Shown: positions 26,803 through 35,548 of the stretch, piece after piece
Numbering within the stretch: position 1 is the first letter of the stretch
Layout: every line of letters begins with the position of its first letter
Assembly: GCF_963920925.1 (NCBI RefSeq)
Contig: NZ_CAWUDI010000019.1
Span: 1 to 64,000, forward strand
Source: Rivularia sp963920925
GTDB lineage: Bacteria; Cyanobacteriota; Cyanobacteriia; Cyanobacteriales; Nostocaceae
Length of the DNA stretch: 64,000 bases
Direction: 5' to 3'
Program-made: the position numbers and the translations under genes
The notes under the pieces: model-generated
Databases searched by the model: none
What the model was told of the DNA's origin: nothing
The model's input: the letters and a program-made list of their open reading frames with translations, nothing else

Positions 26803-26829
26803 TAGGGACACCATATCAACGTGTCCCTA
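26803..26829. repeat. perfect inverted repeat after the aldolase gene
   Basis: TAGGGACAC and GTGTCCCTA form a 9-bp perfect stem around a 9-base loop. There is no T-run, so it is more likely a dispersed repeat relic or an RNA-stabilising hairpin than the main terminator. Confidence 0.6.
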
Positions 26830-26859
26830 CGTTACTAAAGATTCTGTGAAAAATGACCG

Positions 26860-26892
26860 AACCGGGTAAGTATTGTTCCCCGGTTTTTTGTT
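26860..26892 (+). terminator. rho-independent terminator of the aldolase gene
   Basis: AACCGGG and CCCGGTT form a perfect stem with a 12-base loop, immediately followed by a T-rich run (TTTTGTTTTG). Confidence 0.8.
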
Positions 26893-26920
26893 TTGTTAGT
26901 AGTTGTTAATTGCGAGTATT

Positions 26921-27100
26921 TTAAAAATCGCTTAGGGTTGCAAAGCCCGAGCTAATAGCGAAAGTCTTTCGCAAAATTTCTTTTACCATTTTAAGTACAC
27001 GAAGTGCCATCTTCCGGTCTTTATTAACCCAGTACTCTAAATCTTCCAAAAACTCTGGCTGAAATACAGCTTCACGTTTAATTTCTCCATTAGCACCCAT
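26921..27100 (-). pseudogene. truncated YoeB/Txe-type toxin gene fragment
   Basis: This minus-strand frame starts at the ATG at 27100 and gives 59 residues. The first ~45 match the N-terminal half of the Txe/YoeB mRNA interferase family (FQPEFLEDLEYWVNKDRKMA followed by LRVLKMVKEILR). The family normally continues into a conserved GIGKPEPL / WSRR / HRLVY region holding the catalytic residues. Here that is replaced by an unrelated 13-residue tail and a stop, so it cannot be an active toxin. No YefM-type antitoxin gene is recognisable upstream (27101-27300). It is a remnant of a toxin-antitoxin locus. Confidence 0.7.
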
Positions 27101-27444
27101 GTAGTTACACCTTTTCGAGCATATTCTAAATTTAATGCTAGTGACGCTCGGTAGTAAAGAAAATCGTCTTTATTCTGGAAGAGTGGAGCTAGAAAATAAA
27201 GAAGATAAAAATTTAGCCTTCTTGAAAATTCCAATAAAAAGGACAGACAGTCAAGCTTGTCTCAAAAAAATTACAAAAATCAAAAAATAAAATAAACTTA
27301 ATTACAACTCATACTTCTTTTTATCAGAATAATTCGGACTAGTTTCCGCAATTACCCCGTTCTAAAGCTGTGGCATTAATACCGTAAAATACTAGAGTTA
27401 GGAATAAATAAACTTAGCTTTAAATATTGTTTTGTTGATACATT

Positions 27445-27484
27445 CTTTAGGGAGTAGGGAATAGGGAACGGGGAACAAAGGAAA
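27445..27484. repeat. STRR array (GGGAATA/GGGAACG type)
   Basis: GGGAGTA/GGGAATA/GGGAACG/GGGAACA units in tandem, in the 27101-27743 spacer. That spacer otherwise contains only the hairpin at 27542. Confidence 0.75.
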
Positions 27485-27541
27485 AGTAAAATAGAAAGTA
27501 AGCAAAGAAAAAAAATTTGATTCATATAAGTTAAAACGCAA

Positions 27542-27571
27542 AAACCCGGTATCTTTGAGATACCGGGTTTC
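27542..27571 (-). terminator. strong palindromic hairpin, probable terminator
   Basis: AAACCCGGTATCT and AGATACCGGGTTT form a perfect 13-bp stem with a TTG loop, flanked by T-rich sequence on both strands. It lies 170 bases beyond the stop of the minus-strand hydrolase gene. A related but shorter palindrome (AAGAAACCCGGTTTCTT) occurs at 37172-37188, so it also belongs to a dispersed repeat type. Confidence 0.65.
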
Positions 27572-27743
27572 TTGATTATTACAAATTATTTAAAACTGTG
27601 CTTCTTCAGTACATAGTATGCTCAATTTTCAGAAAAAACGCTCTTTACTTTTGCTGTGCAAAAAATATGCTGCTCAAAGACGAAAATTTTTTAAGAACAT
27701 ATTTTTTCACTGTTCCCTATTTTCTGTTTCCTTTTACAACTAT

Positions 27744-28556
27744 TTAAAATACGCGATGTTCTAAACTGGGCATTTGACGGCGCACTTGCTCAATTCTGGC
27801 AGGGTTTATTTCGGCGATCGCCACTCCCGGTTGTTCTCCAGCATCGGCTAAAATCACTCCCCAAGGGTCAACAATCATGGCGTGACCGTGGGTTTGACGA
27901 CGGTTATAATGTATACCTGTTTGTGCCGGAGCAATTATGTAGCAAGTATTTTCAATGGCGCGGGCCTGTAATAATACTTTCCAGTGGTATTTACCAGTAA
28001 AAGCAGTAAAAGCTGCGGGGACAAACATTACGTCGGCACCTTCTTTTGATAGATGTCTGTAAACTTCGGGGAAGCGAACATCGTAACAAACTGAAAGTCC
28101 GATATTTCCTAATTGTTTTGAGGAATACACTGGAGGTAGTTCTTTACCAGCCATTACTGTAGTAGATTCTCGATAAGTATTACCGTCAGGGACATTTACA
28201 TCAAATAAATGTACTTTACGATAGGACAATAATTCCTCACCGTTGGAATCTATCAGCGAAGCAGTGTTGAAAACTTTGTCAACGTCATCCGAAGGTACGG
28301 GAAAACCACCACCAATTATACTCACTTGGTAACGCTGAGCCATTTTTTTCAGGAAAATTTGAGTCTCTTTGCCAATAACTTCAGCTTGTGCAAGCTTGTC
28401 TTTTTCTTCTCCCATAAACGAAAAATTTTCCGGTAAACCCACTAACAGGGCACCTTTACGCGCGGCCACGTCGATTAATTCTTCAGCCTGCGCTAAATTT
28501 GACGATAAATCGGGCACGCTGGTCATTTGGATAGCAGCTGCTAGATAAGAATTCAT
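27744..28556 (-). CDS. carbon-nitrogen hydrolase (nitrilase superfamily, Nit-like amidase)
   Basis: This 270-residue protein has the intact Glu-Lys-Cys triad of the superfamily: Glu43 in GLPENFSF, Lys in YRKVHLFDV, and Cys in SVCYDVRFPE. The sequence order and YRKVHLFDV/CYDVRFPE signatures fit the Nit1/Nit2 branch, which hydrolyses deaminated glutathione or omega-amides. The exact substrate is inferred, not proven. It is cytosolic, with no fused Fhit domain. It is a single minus-strand gene with a strong hairpin downstream. Confidence 0.92.
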   Translation of the reverse strand: MNSYLAAAIQMTSVPDLSSNLAQAEELIDVAARKGALLVGLPENFSFMGEEKDKLAQAEVIGKETQIFLKKMAQRYQVSIIGGGFPVPSDDVDKVFNTASLIDSNGEELLSYRKVHLFDVNVPDGNTYRESTTVMAGKELPPVYSSKQLGNIGLSVCYDVRFPEVYRHLSKEGADVMFVPAAFTAFTGKYHWKVLLQARAIENTCYIIAPAQTGIHYNRRQTHGHAMIVDPWGVILADAGEQPGVAIAEINPARIEQVRRQMPSLEHRVF

Positions 28557-28858
28557 ATTGTAGTAACCTTCTTAGAATTTACGGTGAGTAGTTGAGCAAA
28601 CTATATATTCAATCTTAAAAATCAAAATATAAAACAGATTGGGTATAAAAGCGAGCCGAAAGTTAAAAAAAATTTACTTGCACTTATTTTAAGCTGATAA
28701 AACTCTTAATCTTTTATACCAATGAAAAAAATCAAGCAAGTAATTATATTTATGATTGCAGTTAAACGGATATTTAAACATGAAAATAAATCAACAAATA
28801 TTTCTATTTAATTTATTTAAGTATATTTTTTTAATGTTCGCTAATAAGAGCAGTCAAT
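28557..28858. other. AT-rich spacer upstream of the hydrolase gene
   Basis: About 300 bases with poly-A/poly-T stretches and no supported gene. It probably contains the hydrolase promoter on the minus strand. Confidence 0.4.
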
Positions 28859-29168
28859 ATGAGTAAAATTTTATCCCGGTTATCCTTGGCACTACTTAGC
28901 AGGGTAGAATGAGCGAACTGGTAGCAGCTTTGTAAACGAACAAGTTGAAAATTGGAATGGAGTTGACACCGAATTGATTGATATTCGTCAACTAAAATTT
29001 CCTACGGATGATGCTGCTGAATCAATCAAAGATGCAGAATTTTCAGCAACTTCCAATAGCGCCGATGGATTTATTATGGTAGTACCGGAGTATAATCACA
29101 GTTTCCCCGGTTTACTTAAACACGTTCTCGATACCAATTTGATGGAAGCAACCGAGAACAAGGAATAG
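28859..29168 (+). pseudogene. NAD(P)H-dependent FMN reductase, disrupted and truncated
   Basis: The pieces fall in different frames. ATG at 28859 starts MSKIL. A second frame reads PVILGTT, a stop (TAG), then QGRMSELVAA. From about 28926 a third frame continues with VNEQVENWNGVDTELIDIRQ and later FIMVVPEYNHSFPGLLKHVL, ending at TAG 29168. The order LGTTRQGR ... VVPEYNHSFPG is diagnostic of the SsuE-like NADPH:FMN reductase family. The C-terminal half of the domain is missing and the last residues (ATENKE*) derive from an STRR-like sequence. With at least two frameshifts, one internal stop and truncation it is clearly a pseudogene. Confidence 0.8.
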
Positions 29169-29202
29169 GGGAAAATACTAATATTCATCTATTCTATAAG
29201 CA

Positions 29203-29249
29203 ATTTTTTACTGTTCCCTATTCCCTATTCCTTATTCCCTATTCCCTTT
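29203..29249. repeat. STRR array (TTCCCTA type)
   Basis: Tandem TTCCCTA/TTCCTTA heptamers end just before the ATG of the ABC ATPase gene at 29258. Any ribosome-binding site for that gene would have to lie within the repeat. Confidence 0.8.
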
Positions 29250-29257
29250 GAATTTAT

Positions 29258-30211
29258 ATGATTGCTCTCGAAGCCTTTAATCTCAGAAAAACTTACCGCA
29301 TAAATAATCAAATAGTAGAAGCAGTAAAAAATGTTTCTTTAAATATTGCATCTGGGCAAGTAATGGCTTTTTTAGGCCCCAACGGTGCGGGTAAAACCAC
29401 AAGTATTAAAATGATGGCAGGATTAATTAAACCCGATTTCGGTTGGACAAAAATATCGGGAATCAATCCTCACAAAAACCCTAGTGCTTTAGAAAAACTT
29501 GGTGCTGTTTTGGAAGGAAATCGTAACGTTTACTGGCGATTGACTCCCCAAGAAAATTTAGAATATTTTGGAGTCTTAAAAGGACTTACTCACTTTCAAG
29601 CACGTAAATCGGGAATTGCACTTTTAGAAAGATTTGGTTTACAAAATAAACGTCGTACCGCAGTGCAGCAACTTTCGCGAGGAATGCAGCAAAAATTGGC
29701 TTTTGCTGTTGCCTTAGTTCATCAACCGCAAGTTTTATTATTAGATGAACCCACTTTAGGGCTTGATGTCGAAGCAACCGAAGATGTAAAAATATTGGTG
29801 CGGGAAATTGCTGCATCTGGTTGCGCGATTTTATTGACAACTCACCAACTAGATATTGCCGAGCAACTCGCCGATAATATCGCAATTATTCAAAAGGGTG
29901 AAATTATCACGGAGTTACCAACTGATGAATTAATTCGGAAGTTTTCTGGTAAAGCTTATAAAATTCAAATGGAATCTGTATTAGATGAAGTTAGAATTAC
30001 CGAATTAGAAAAAATAGGTGTAGAGGTTGAAGAAAAAAGAATTATTTATGTGAGTCAGCCAGAATTCATATACAAAGTATTTGATATTATTAAGCCTTTA
30101 GAGTTAAAAATTGTTGAGAAAGCAGAAGCCGATTTAACACAGATATTTTTGAAGTTGGTGAAAGAGGGGAACAGGAAACAGGAAACAGAAAAGTTTATGA
30201 TTAATAACTAA
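29258..30211 (+). CDS. ABC-2 type transporter ATP-binding protein
   Basis: This is a 317-residue ATPase of the CcmA/DrrA type. Walker A GPNGAGKTT, Q-loop region (LTPQENLEYF), signature LSRGMQQKL, Walker B VLLLDEP with D-loop LGLD, and H-loop TTHQ are all present, so it should be active. The partner permease begins 30 bases downstream. The cargo is unknown; DrrAB-type pairs export lipids, polysaccharides or drugs. The final residues (GNRKQETEKFMINN) fall in a degenerate STRR, so the original C-terminus may have been overwritten. Confidence 0.92.
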   Translation: MIALEAFNLRKTYRINNQIVEAVKNVSLNIASGQVMAFLGPNGAGKTTSIKMMAGLIKPDFGWTKISGINPHKNPSALEKLGAVLEGNRNVYWRLTPQENLEYFGVLKGLTHFQARKSGIALLERFGLQNKRRTAVQQLSRGMQQKLAFAVALVHQPQVLLLDEPTLGLDVEATEDVKILVREIAASGCAILLTTHQLDIAEQLADNIAIIQKGEIITELPTDELIRKFSGKAYKIQMESVLDEVRITELEKIGVEVEEKRIIYVSQPEFIYKVFDIIKPLELKIVEKAEADLTQIFLKLVKEGNRKQETEKFMINN

Positions 30212-30241
30212 CAACCAACAACTAACAACTAATAACTAATA

Positions 30242-31015
30242 ATGCTTGAATTATTTTTTGCCGAACTTCGTTGTAGTTGGATACAATTACGCCGCTATCC
30301 AATTGAATCTATATCACAAATTATATTTACTAGTGCTATATTTTATGGACTTTTTTTAGGGGCTGGTTATATTGCGGGTTCTAGTTTTCAGTTAGGAGAC
30401 AGATTAGATTCTATTATTATCGGCTACGTACTTTGGGTTTTAGTCAACTTTGTAATGGCAAACATTGCCGGAGGATTGCAACGCGAAGCCCAAACTGGTA
30501 CCTTAGAGCAGTTATTTCTCTCGCGTTACGGTGCGGTAAAAGTATTTTTGATGCGAGCATTGGCTTATTTAACTTTAGAAATATTAAAGATTATTCTTAT
30601 TCTTTTTCTCATCATATTGCTTACAGGTAGCAATTTATCTTTTCCACCACTATTAGTTTTACCTTTTATTTGTATCTTGTTAGGAGCATATGGTTTTGCT
30701 TTTACAATCGGTTCTATAGCTTTACTTTTAAAGCGCGTGCAGCAAGTACTACCTTTACTTTTATTTCCACTATTATTTTTACTAACTATTCCTACAGAAA
30801 CTTGGACTGGGACACCTAAATTTTTAGCACTTTTAATACCAATGAGTCCTGGTGCTGGCTTATTACGCGATTTGATGGCACGGGGTGAAGGTTTAAATTT
30901 AATAACTTTGGTTATTGCTTTTATTAACGGTATTGTATATTTTACAATCGGTTTATTTTTGTTTAGAGTTGCAGAAAAAGAAGCGAAACGCAGAGGTATT
31001 TTAAGCGGATATTAA
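30242..31015 (+). CDS. ABC-2 type transporter permease
   Basis: This is a 257-residue membrane protein with about six predicted helices. The membrane-proximal motif GGLQREAQTGTLEQLFLS (about residue 78) is the conserved ABC-2 coupling region. The C-terminus is short and basic. It lies 30 bases after the ATPase gene, with a STRR (CAACTAA units) between them, and forms a two-gene exporter of unknown substrate. Confidence 0.9.
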   Translation: MLELFFAELRCSWIQLRRYPIESISQIIFTSAIFYGLFLGAGYIAGSSFQLGDRLDSIIIGYVLWVLVNFVMANIAGGLQREAQTGTLEQLFLSRYGAVKVFLMRALAYLTLEILKIILILFLIILLTGSNLSFPPLLVLPFICILLGAYGFAFTIGSIALLLKRVQQVLPLLLFPLLFLLTIPTETWTGTPKFLALLIPMSPGAGLLRDLMARGEGLNLITLVIAFINGIVYFTIGLFLFRVAEKEAKRRGILSGY

Positions 31016-31061
31016 TCAGTTATCAATTATCAATTATCAATGATTTAATTAATCGGTATTG

Positions 31062-31116
31062 GTTCGTAGTAAGCGATTTATCGCTTTAGATAAGGAATAA
31101 ATTCCTTACTACAAAC
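31062..31116. repeat. double-hairpin repeat family B, copy 3
   Basis: The termini are GTTCGTAGTAAG and CTTACTACAAAC. The internal AAGCGATTTATCGCTT and AAGGAATAAATTCCTT palindromes match copy 1 (1469-1524) in reverse orientation. It lies between the convergent permease and nagB genes and could act as a bidirectional terminator. A short TTATCAA STRR (31018-31040) precedes it. Confidence 0.75.
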
Positions 31117-31147
31117 CTAAAAGTTTAGTATAAACGCGATACTACAA

Positions 31148-31930
31148 TTATTTGATAACTGTTAATTGTTCAGCTGCTTCTGCATCTAAGAATAAATTTG
31201 CTTGTGGTTGTTTGCGGAGAATTGATGCTGGTAATTCTTCGGTAATTTTTCCTTCTAATAATTGTTTGACTATTTCGGCTTTACCTTTTCCGGGTGCGAT
31301 ACAAATGATTTTTTTTGCGGCACAAATCATTGGTATAGTAAGGGTAAAAGCATATTTCGGTACGCTTTCTATGTTGGGAAAATGCCCTTGACTTACTTGC
31401 TGCTGATGGTTAACTGAATCTAATTTTACCAGTTTGACGTTGTAGGCATCGTCAAAATCTGCAACATTTGGTTCGTTGAAGGCTAAATGTCCGTTGGCTC
31501 CTATTCCTAACATACATAAATCAATCTGTTGTGCTGTAAGTAATTTGGAATAGCGATCGCACTCTTCTAAAGGCTGTAATGTGTCACCTTCTAGATAGTG
31601 GAATTTCTGCGGTGAAATAAGTTTTTCTATACGCTCTCGTAGATAATATCGGAAGCTTGAAGGATGATTTGCGGATATACCTAAATATTCATCTAGATGA
31701 AAGCATATCACTCGCGACCAATCAATATTATTTAATTTCGCTAAAGCATCTAAAAATTTGAGTTGAGAATTACCCGTTGCAAACAATACTGTAGCGGTTT
31801 GCTGAGTTTTAAGAATTTGCTGTAAATCTTGTTGAACAATGGTTGCTGTTGATAAAGCGAGTTCAGCTTCTGAATTGTAAATCTGAACTGCCAAGCTATC
31901 AACGCGAAAATCTTTTTTAGCGTTTAACAT
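31148..31930 (-). CDS. nagB: glucosamine-6-phosphate deaminase/isomerase
   Basis: This 260-residue enzyme converts glucosamine 6-phosphate to fructose 6-phosphate and ammonia. Diagnostic segments are ATGNSQLKFLDAL, the FHLDEYLG catalytic region and GIGANGHLAFNEP. I place the start at the ATG at 31930, giving MLNAKKDFRVDSLAVQIY. A longer frame reaches a TTG at 32008, but the extra 26 residues are not family-like. 6-Phosphogluconolactonase is a related fold, but the GIGANGHLAFNEP signature favours NagB. Single gene, convergent with the ABC-2 permease. Confidence 0.9.
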   Translation of the reverse strand: MLNAKKDFRVDSLAVQIYNSEAELALSTATIVQQDLQQILKTQQTATVLFATGNSQLKFLDALAKLNNIDWSRVICFHLDEYLGISANHPSSFRYYLRERIEKLISPQKFHYLEGDTLQPLEECDRYSKLLTAQQIDLCMLGIGANGHLAFNEPNVADFDDAYNVKLVKLDSVNHQQQVSQGHFPNIESVPKYAFTLTIPMICAAKKIICIAPGKGKAEIVKQLLEGKITEELPASILRKQPQANLFLDAEAAEQLTVIK

Positions 31931-32138
31931 TTGATCGCAAAAAGTTGGTTCTTTATTACTTTTGATATTAAATGTCTTGTTAAAAAGTTCGTGATACGTA
32001 CTATACAAGAGACATTATGCTAAATGTGTGAAAACGCCGTCATATTAGTAATTATAAGTACAAACACTGCTTTATGCGTTGCACTGCAACATCTCTACAA
32101 TGTTTGAATTTCTCTGCTCGAATTTAGTGAATGCCAAA

Positions 32139-33593
32139 CTAAGTGTTTTTTAACGGTAAATCCAAGTACTCGCTCAACTCATTATAAAGCCAATCGATTT
32201 CGACTTCGGTTAAATCGTTCTTATCTATTAAATTATATTGATTCCCTCCAATATTAGCTGCAATTACCCATAATGGGCGATTACCTGCAATAAGTATTTT
32301 TCCGAGATTATTAATCTTTGTTAAGGAGATAGAACGAATAAGCCAAGATTTGAAACATAGGCAATCAAAAGACAAGCAGAGTTTCTTTCTGTCAATCCAT
32401 AATCTTTCTCTTCTGAATAAGTTAGTCAATGCTTTGATCGAATCATCAATAACACTTACTATCAAAGCTATACAAATTCCAACAACTCCGAAAAATAAAA
32501 TCAATAATATTAATGCAAATAATATAGAAAAAATAGATATAGAATATCCCAGTCCATAGAAAATAGTACTTAGTAATAAAAGTGCTATAAGTAATAAAAA
32601 AGGCAGTATTATTGTAGAAATATAAATTTTTATTCCCAAAAATATTAAATCGTTTTTTAATTGAGTTATTTTTTGTCGAGGAAATACAATTTCTAACCTA
32701 TTTTTACTTTTATTAAGCAAAATTTTACTGCCAAAAGGTTTTTTAAGGTTTATAGGCTTTTTATAACTTAAGTCATTAAGTTTATTTGAAGGTTGCTTTA
32801 AACTTTGCAATGCAATTTTAGCTGAAGAAAAGCGTTGTTCTTCTACGGGTTCAACCATTTGCTTTAACCAATTAGCAAAACCTTCAGAACAGTTAACCAG
32901 CTTTTCAAATTGAATCTTTCCATCTTTTTGAGGTAAATTAGCAGGATGCATCCCCGTTATCAGATAAATTAAGGTTGCTCCTAAACTATATAAATCCGAT
33001 ATCGGAACAACTTTACCACCAAAGTGTTCGGGTGACATATAGCCATAAGTTCCGACTACAGTCATTGTTCCACTAGTAGAAGCAGTAATGGTTTTTACAG
33101 AACCAAAATCAACTAAATAAACGTTTCCGATATTGTTTCCAGAACGGTTTGTTAATAGAATATTACTCGGTTTGATATCTCGATGAATTATTGCTGGCTG
33201 TTGCGAATGCAGATAAATTAAAATCTTTAAAATTGATTCTGCTAGCTCTTTGACTTCTTCAATATTAAAAGTTCTTCCTGCTTGTAAATGTTTTTCCAAA
33301 GATTCAGCTTTTATGTAAGTTTGTACTAAACCAAAACCTTTAATATGAGGTTGATTAACTTCAAAATAGTCTAAATAACGAGGAATTGCAGGATGATAAA
33401 TACTCTTTAAAACCTCTGCTTCTCTTTCAAATAACTTGAGATTTTGCCATTCCAAATCATCATCCCAAACAAGAAATTTGACTACAACTAACTGCTGAGT
33501 CTGAATGTCGCTACAAAGTACAGTTCTGTATCCCGGTTTTTTCCCTAACAGATAAATTACTTGATAGCGATCGCCAATTATTTTTTTGTTCAT
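32139..33593 (-). CDS. Ser/Thr protein kinase with C-terminal membrane domain (paralogue 1)
   Basis: This 484-residue protein has a Hanks-type kinase domain at about 8-265, with the VVKFL lysine, IIHRDIKPSNILLTN catalytic loop, YLVDFGSVKT metal motif and MSPEHF activation-segment end. The glycine-rich loop is atypical: LLGKKPGYRTVL in place of GxGxxG. A basic linker leads to two hydrophobic segments (about 318-345 and 350-390), then a cytosolic domain of about 80 residues ending YLDLPL. It is paralogous to the next kinase at 33804, so the pair is a tandem duplication. Targets are unknown. Confidence 0.9.
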   Translation of the reverse strand: MNKKIIGDRYQVIYLLGKKPGYRTVLCSDIQTQQLVVVKFLVWDDDLEWQNLKLFEREAEVLKSIYHPAIPRYLDYFEVNQPHIKGFGLVQTYIKAESLEKHLQAGRTFNIEEVKELAESILKILIYLHSQQPAIIHRDIKPSNILLTNRSGNNIGNVYLVDFGSVKTITASTSGTMTVVGTYGYMSPEHFGGKVVPISDLYSLGATLIYLITGMHPANLPQKDGKIQFEKLVNCSEGFANWLKQMVEPVEEQRFSSAKIALQSLKQPSNKLNDLSYKKPINLKKPFGSKILLNKSKNRLEIVFPRQKITQLKNDLIFLGIKIYISTIILPFLLLIALLLLSTIFYGLGYSISIFSILFALILLILFFGVVGICIALIVSVIDDSIKALTNLFRRERLWIDRKKLCLSFDCLCFKSWLIRSISLTKINNLGKILIAGNRPLWVIAANIGGNQYNLIDKNDLTEVEIDWLYNELSEYLDLPLKNT

Positions 33594-33631
33594 TTTCTTT
33601 GTTCTAATATATATATTTTTTTTTAATTAGT

Positions 33632-33725
33632 CAGGATTTACAAAACCGCAACAAAAAAGTAGGCATTCCCAACTCTAAGATCCCCCCAACCCCCCTTACA
33701 AAGGTGGGCTTTGCGTAAGTCCTAT
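33632..33725. repeat. MITE-like repeat family A, copy 3
   Basis: The right end, TTGCGTAAGTCCTA, and the core (TCCCCCCAACCCCCCTTA) match copy 2 closely. The left terminal repeat has diverged (CAGGATTTACAAAA). It sits between the two tandem kinase genes. Confidence 0.75.
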
Positions 33726-33803
33726 TAGTGTTGTTGTAGTCTTTACTTATGGCAAAAAAATTGACTATACTGATTTATTTATTTCTGTTCCCTATTACCT
33801 CTA

Positions 33804-35189
33804 TCAAATCGTTTTAAGATTCAACCATTTATTTAGCTCGCGACTCACCCAAGCTGCTCGTTCAAAACTTAAAAAACCTTTACCAAAACTGTATTTATAA
33901 ACTCCCATCCAAATAACAACATCTGGTATTTCGTGTTGATTGCTATCAAGCTTGATAATTGCATGACGCGGAATTGAACGTCGATAGCGATATTCTAAAC
34001 CAAGTAACTTGTAAGCAAAATAAATCCGTTGTTTATCAATTTGTAATTTCTTTTTACCAAAAGGAATAAACAACATATTTACAATAATTTTTAGCCAGAT
34101 ATTGACATAAAGATATAAAATTAAAATTAAAATACTTATAGCTGCGAAAGAGTAAGGATGAATAAAACCATAATCGAGAATAATTGATTGAAAAATCCCT
34201 TCTAACTTGGCAAAAAACGGGATTGAAAATATTCCGTATAAAAGCCCTACAGTTGCTGAACCTATGGAATGCACGATTGAGTCTTTCTGATTATTTTGGC
34301 AAGGAGTTATAATTTCAATTACATCTGCCGATTTTTTAATAGAAACTTTTTTGGGTAAGCTTTGAGAAAAATCTGATAAAGTTACAGATGAAAAATCATC
34401 CAGACTTTTCAAAGCTTCAGTTGCCGACTTAAAACGCTGTTCTTGCAATGGTTCAATCATTTGTTCAAGCCATTGACAAAATTCTCGCGAACAATGAGTT
34501 ACTTCAAACTGAATTTTACCCTGTTTCTGCGGCAAATCTGCGGGTGGCTTCCCGGTTAAAAGATAAATTAAAGTTGCACCTAAACTATACAAATCCGTTG
34601 CAGCAACAGCACGCGATCCAAATTGTTCTGGAGCCATATAACCGTAAGTACCAACAACCGTATAGCTACCGTCGCTACTAGCTAAAGTTTGTACTGAACC
34701 AAAATCAACTAAATAAACATCACCAATACTATTTCCCGAACCATTAGTTAAAAGGATATTGCTCGGCTTAATATCGCGATGAATTACCGACGGATTTTGT
34801 CCGTGTAAATAAGCTAAAATTTGCAGCACGGATTTAGCTAACTGTTTAACTTCTGCTTCGCTAAAAATTCCTCTTTCTTGTATTTGCTGCTCTAAAGAAA
34901 CAGCTTCTATATAACTTTGTACAAAAGCCAAAGCTTTTTTATTCGGTAGCTCAATTTCAAAGAAATCAATATAACTTGGAATCGCAGAATAACAAAGATT
35001 ACGCAGAGTTTTAGCTTCTCTTTCAAATAGCTTTAATTCTTCCCATTTAACTTCACTATTAAAAGTCAGCAGCTTAACTACTACTAATTTATTTGTTTGC
35101 AAATCTCTTGCTAAAAGAGTCTTCCTTCCCGATTTTTTCGCAAGTTGCCGTACAATTTCGTAGCGCTCTTTTAAAATACGAAGAGACAT
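33804..35189 (-). CDS. Ser/Thr protein kinase with C-terminal membrane domain (paralogue 2)
   Basis: This 461-residue protein has the same layout as the neighbouring kinase: kinase domain at about 8-265 (VVKLL lysine, VIHRDIKPSNILLTN, YLVDFGSVQT, MAPEQF), two membrane segments (about 295-330 and 340-375) and a C-terminal ~85-residue domain ending SRELNKWLNLK. Its glycine-rich loop is even more degenerate (QLAKKSGRKTLL, no GxGxxG). Catalytic residues are retained, so activity is possible despite the altered nucleotide-binding loop. The two kinases share the motif order and the C-terminal module, which I do not recognise. Confidence 0.9.
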   Translation of the reverse strand: MSLRILKERYEIVRQLAKKSGRKTLLARDLQTNKLVVVKLLTFNSEVKWEELKLFEREAKTLRNLCYSAIPSYIDFFEIELPNKKALAFVQSYIEAVSLEQQIQERGIFSEAEVKQLAKSVLQILAYLHGQNPSVIHRDIKPSNILLTNGSGNSIGDVYLVDFGSVQTLASSDGSYTVVGTYGYMAPEQFGSRAVAATDLYSLGATLIYLLTGKPPADLPQKQGKIQFEVTHCSREFCQWLEQMIEPLQEQRFKSATEALKSLDDFSSVTLSDFSQSLPKKVSIKKSADVIEIITPCQNNQKDSIVHSIGSATVGLLYGIFSIPFFAKLEGIFQSIILDYGFIHPYSFAAISILILILYLYVNIWLKIIVNMLFIPFGKKKLQIDKQRIYFAYKLLGLEYRYRRSIPRHAIIKLDSNQHEIPDVVIWMGVYKYSFGKGFLSFERAAWVSRELNKWLNLKTI

Positions 35190-35359
35190 TACCTCAATTT
35201 ATACTCCAAACACAGAAAATATTTTTATTTATTTCATTATCAACTATTTTTCTCTGAGTAAATTTTACTTCATCATTTCTTCATACCAATTTCACACTTG
35301 TACTTAAGAAATTTTACTGAAATTCATAGGAACTATATAAAAACAGTATGACTAGAACA

Positions 35360-35515
35360 GCCATCAGTGAGCAGTTATCAACTAAATTCCCAACTCCTAA
35401 CTCTCTATTTTCTGCTGACTACATCGATTATCCAGCATTAGCCGTATAAATGTAGGAAGTAGGTAACACCAGATTTAAAACCTTTGACCTTTGACCTTTA
35501 ACCTTTAAAGTAAAA
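35360..35515. repeat. STRR-rich spacer
   Basis: AGTGAGC-type, CCTAACT-type and a later run of CCTTTGA/CCTTTAA heptamers (about 35475-35512). It fills most of the 35190-35548 divergent spacer. Confidence 0.7.
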
Positions 35516-35548
35516 GTAGTCCACTTTACTTTTTGATAAAAAAAATCA

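Noticed and set aside
27037..27234. Minus-strand frame of 65 codons considered as an antitoxin
   Set aside because: It overlaps the YoeB-like fragment in another frame and shows no YefM/Phd features. The reading with a recognisable family is the other frame.
31148..31930. 6-phosphogluconolactonase as the product
   Set aside because: The GIGANGHLAFNEP and DEYLG motifs fit glucosamine-6-phosphate deaminase better.
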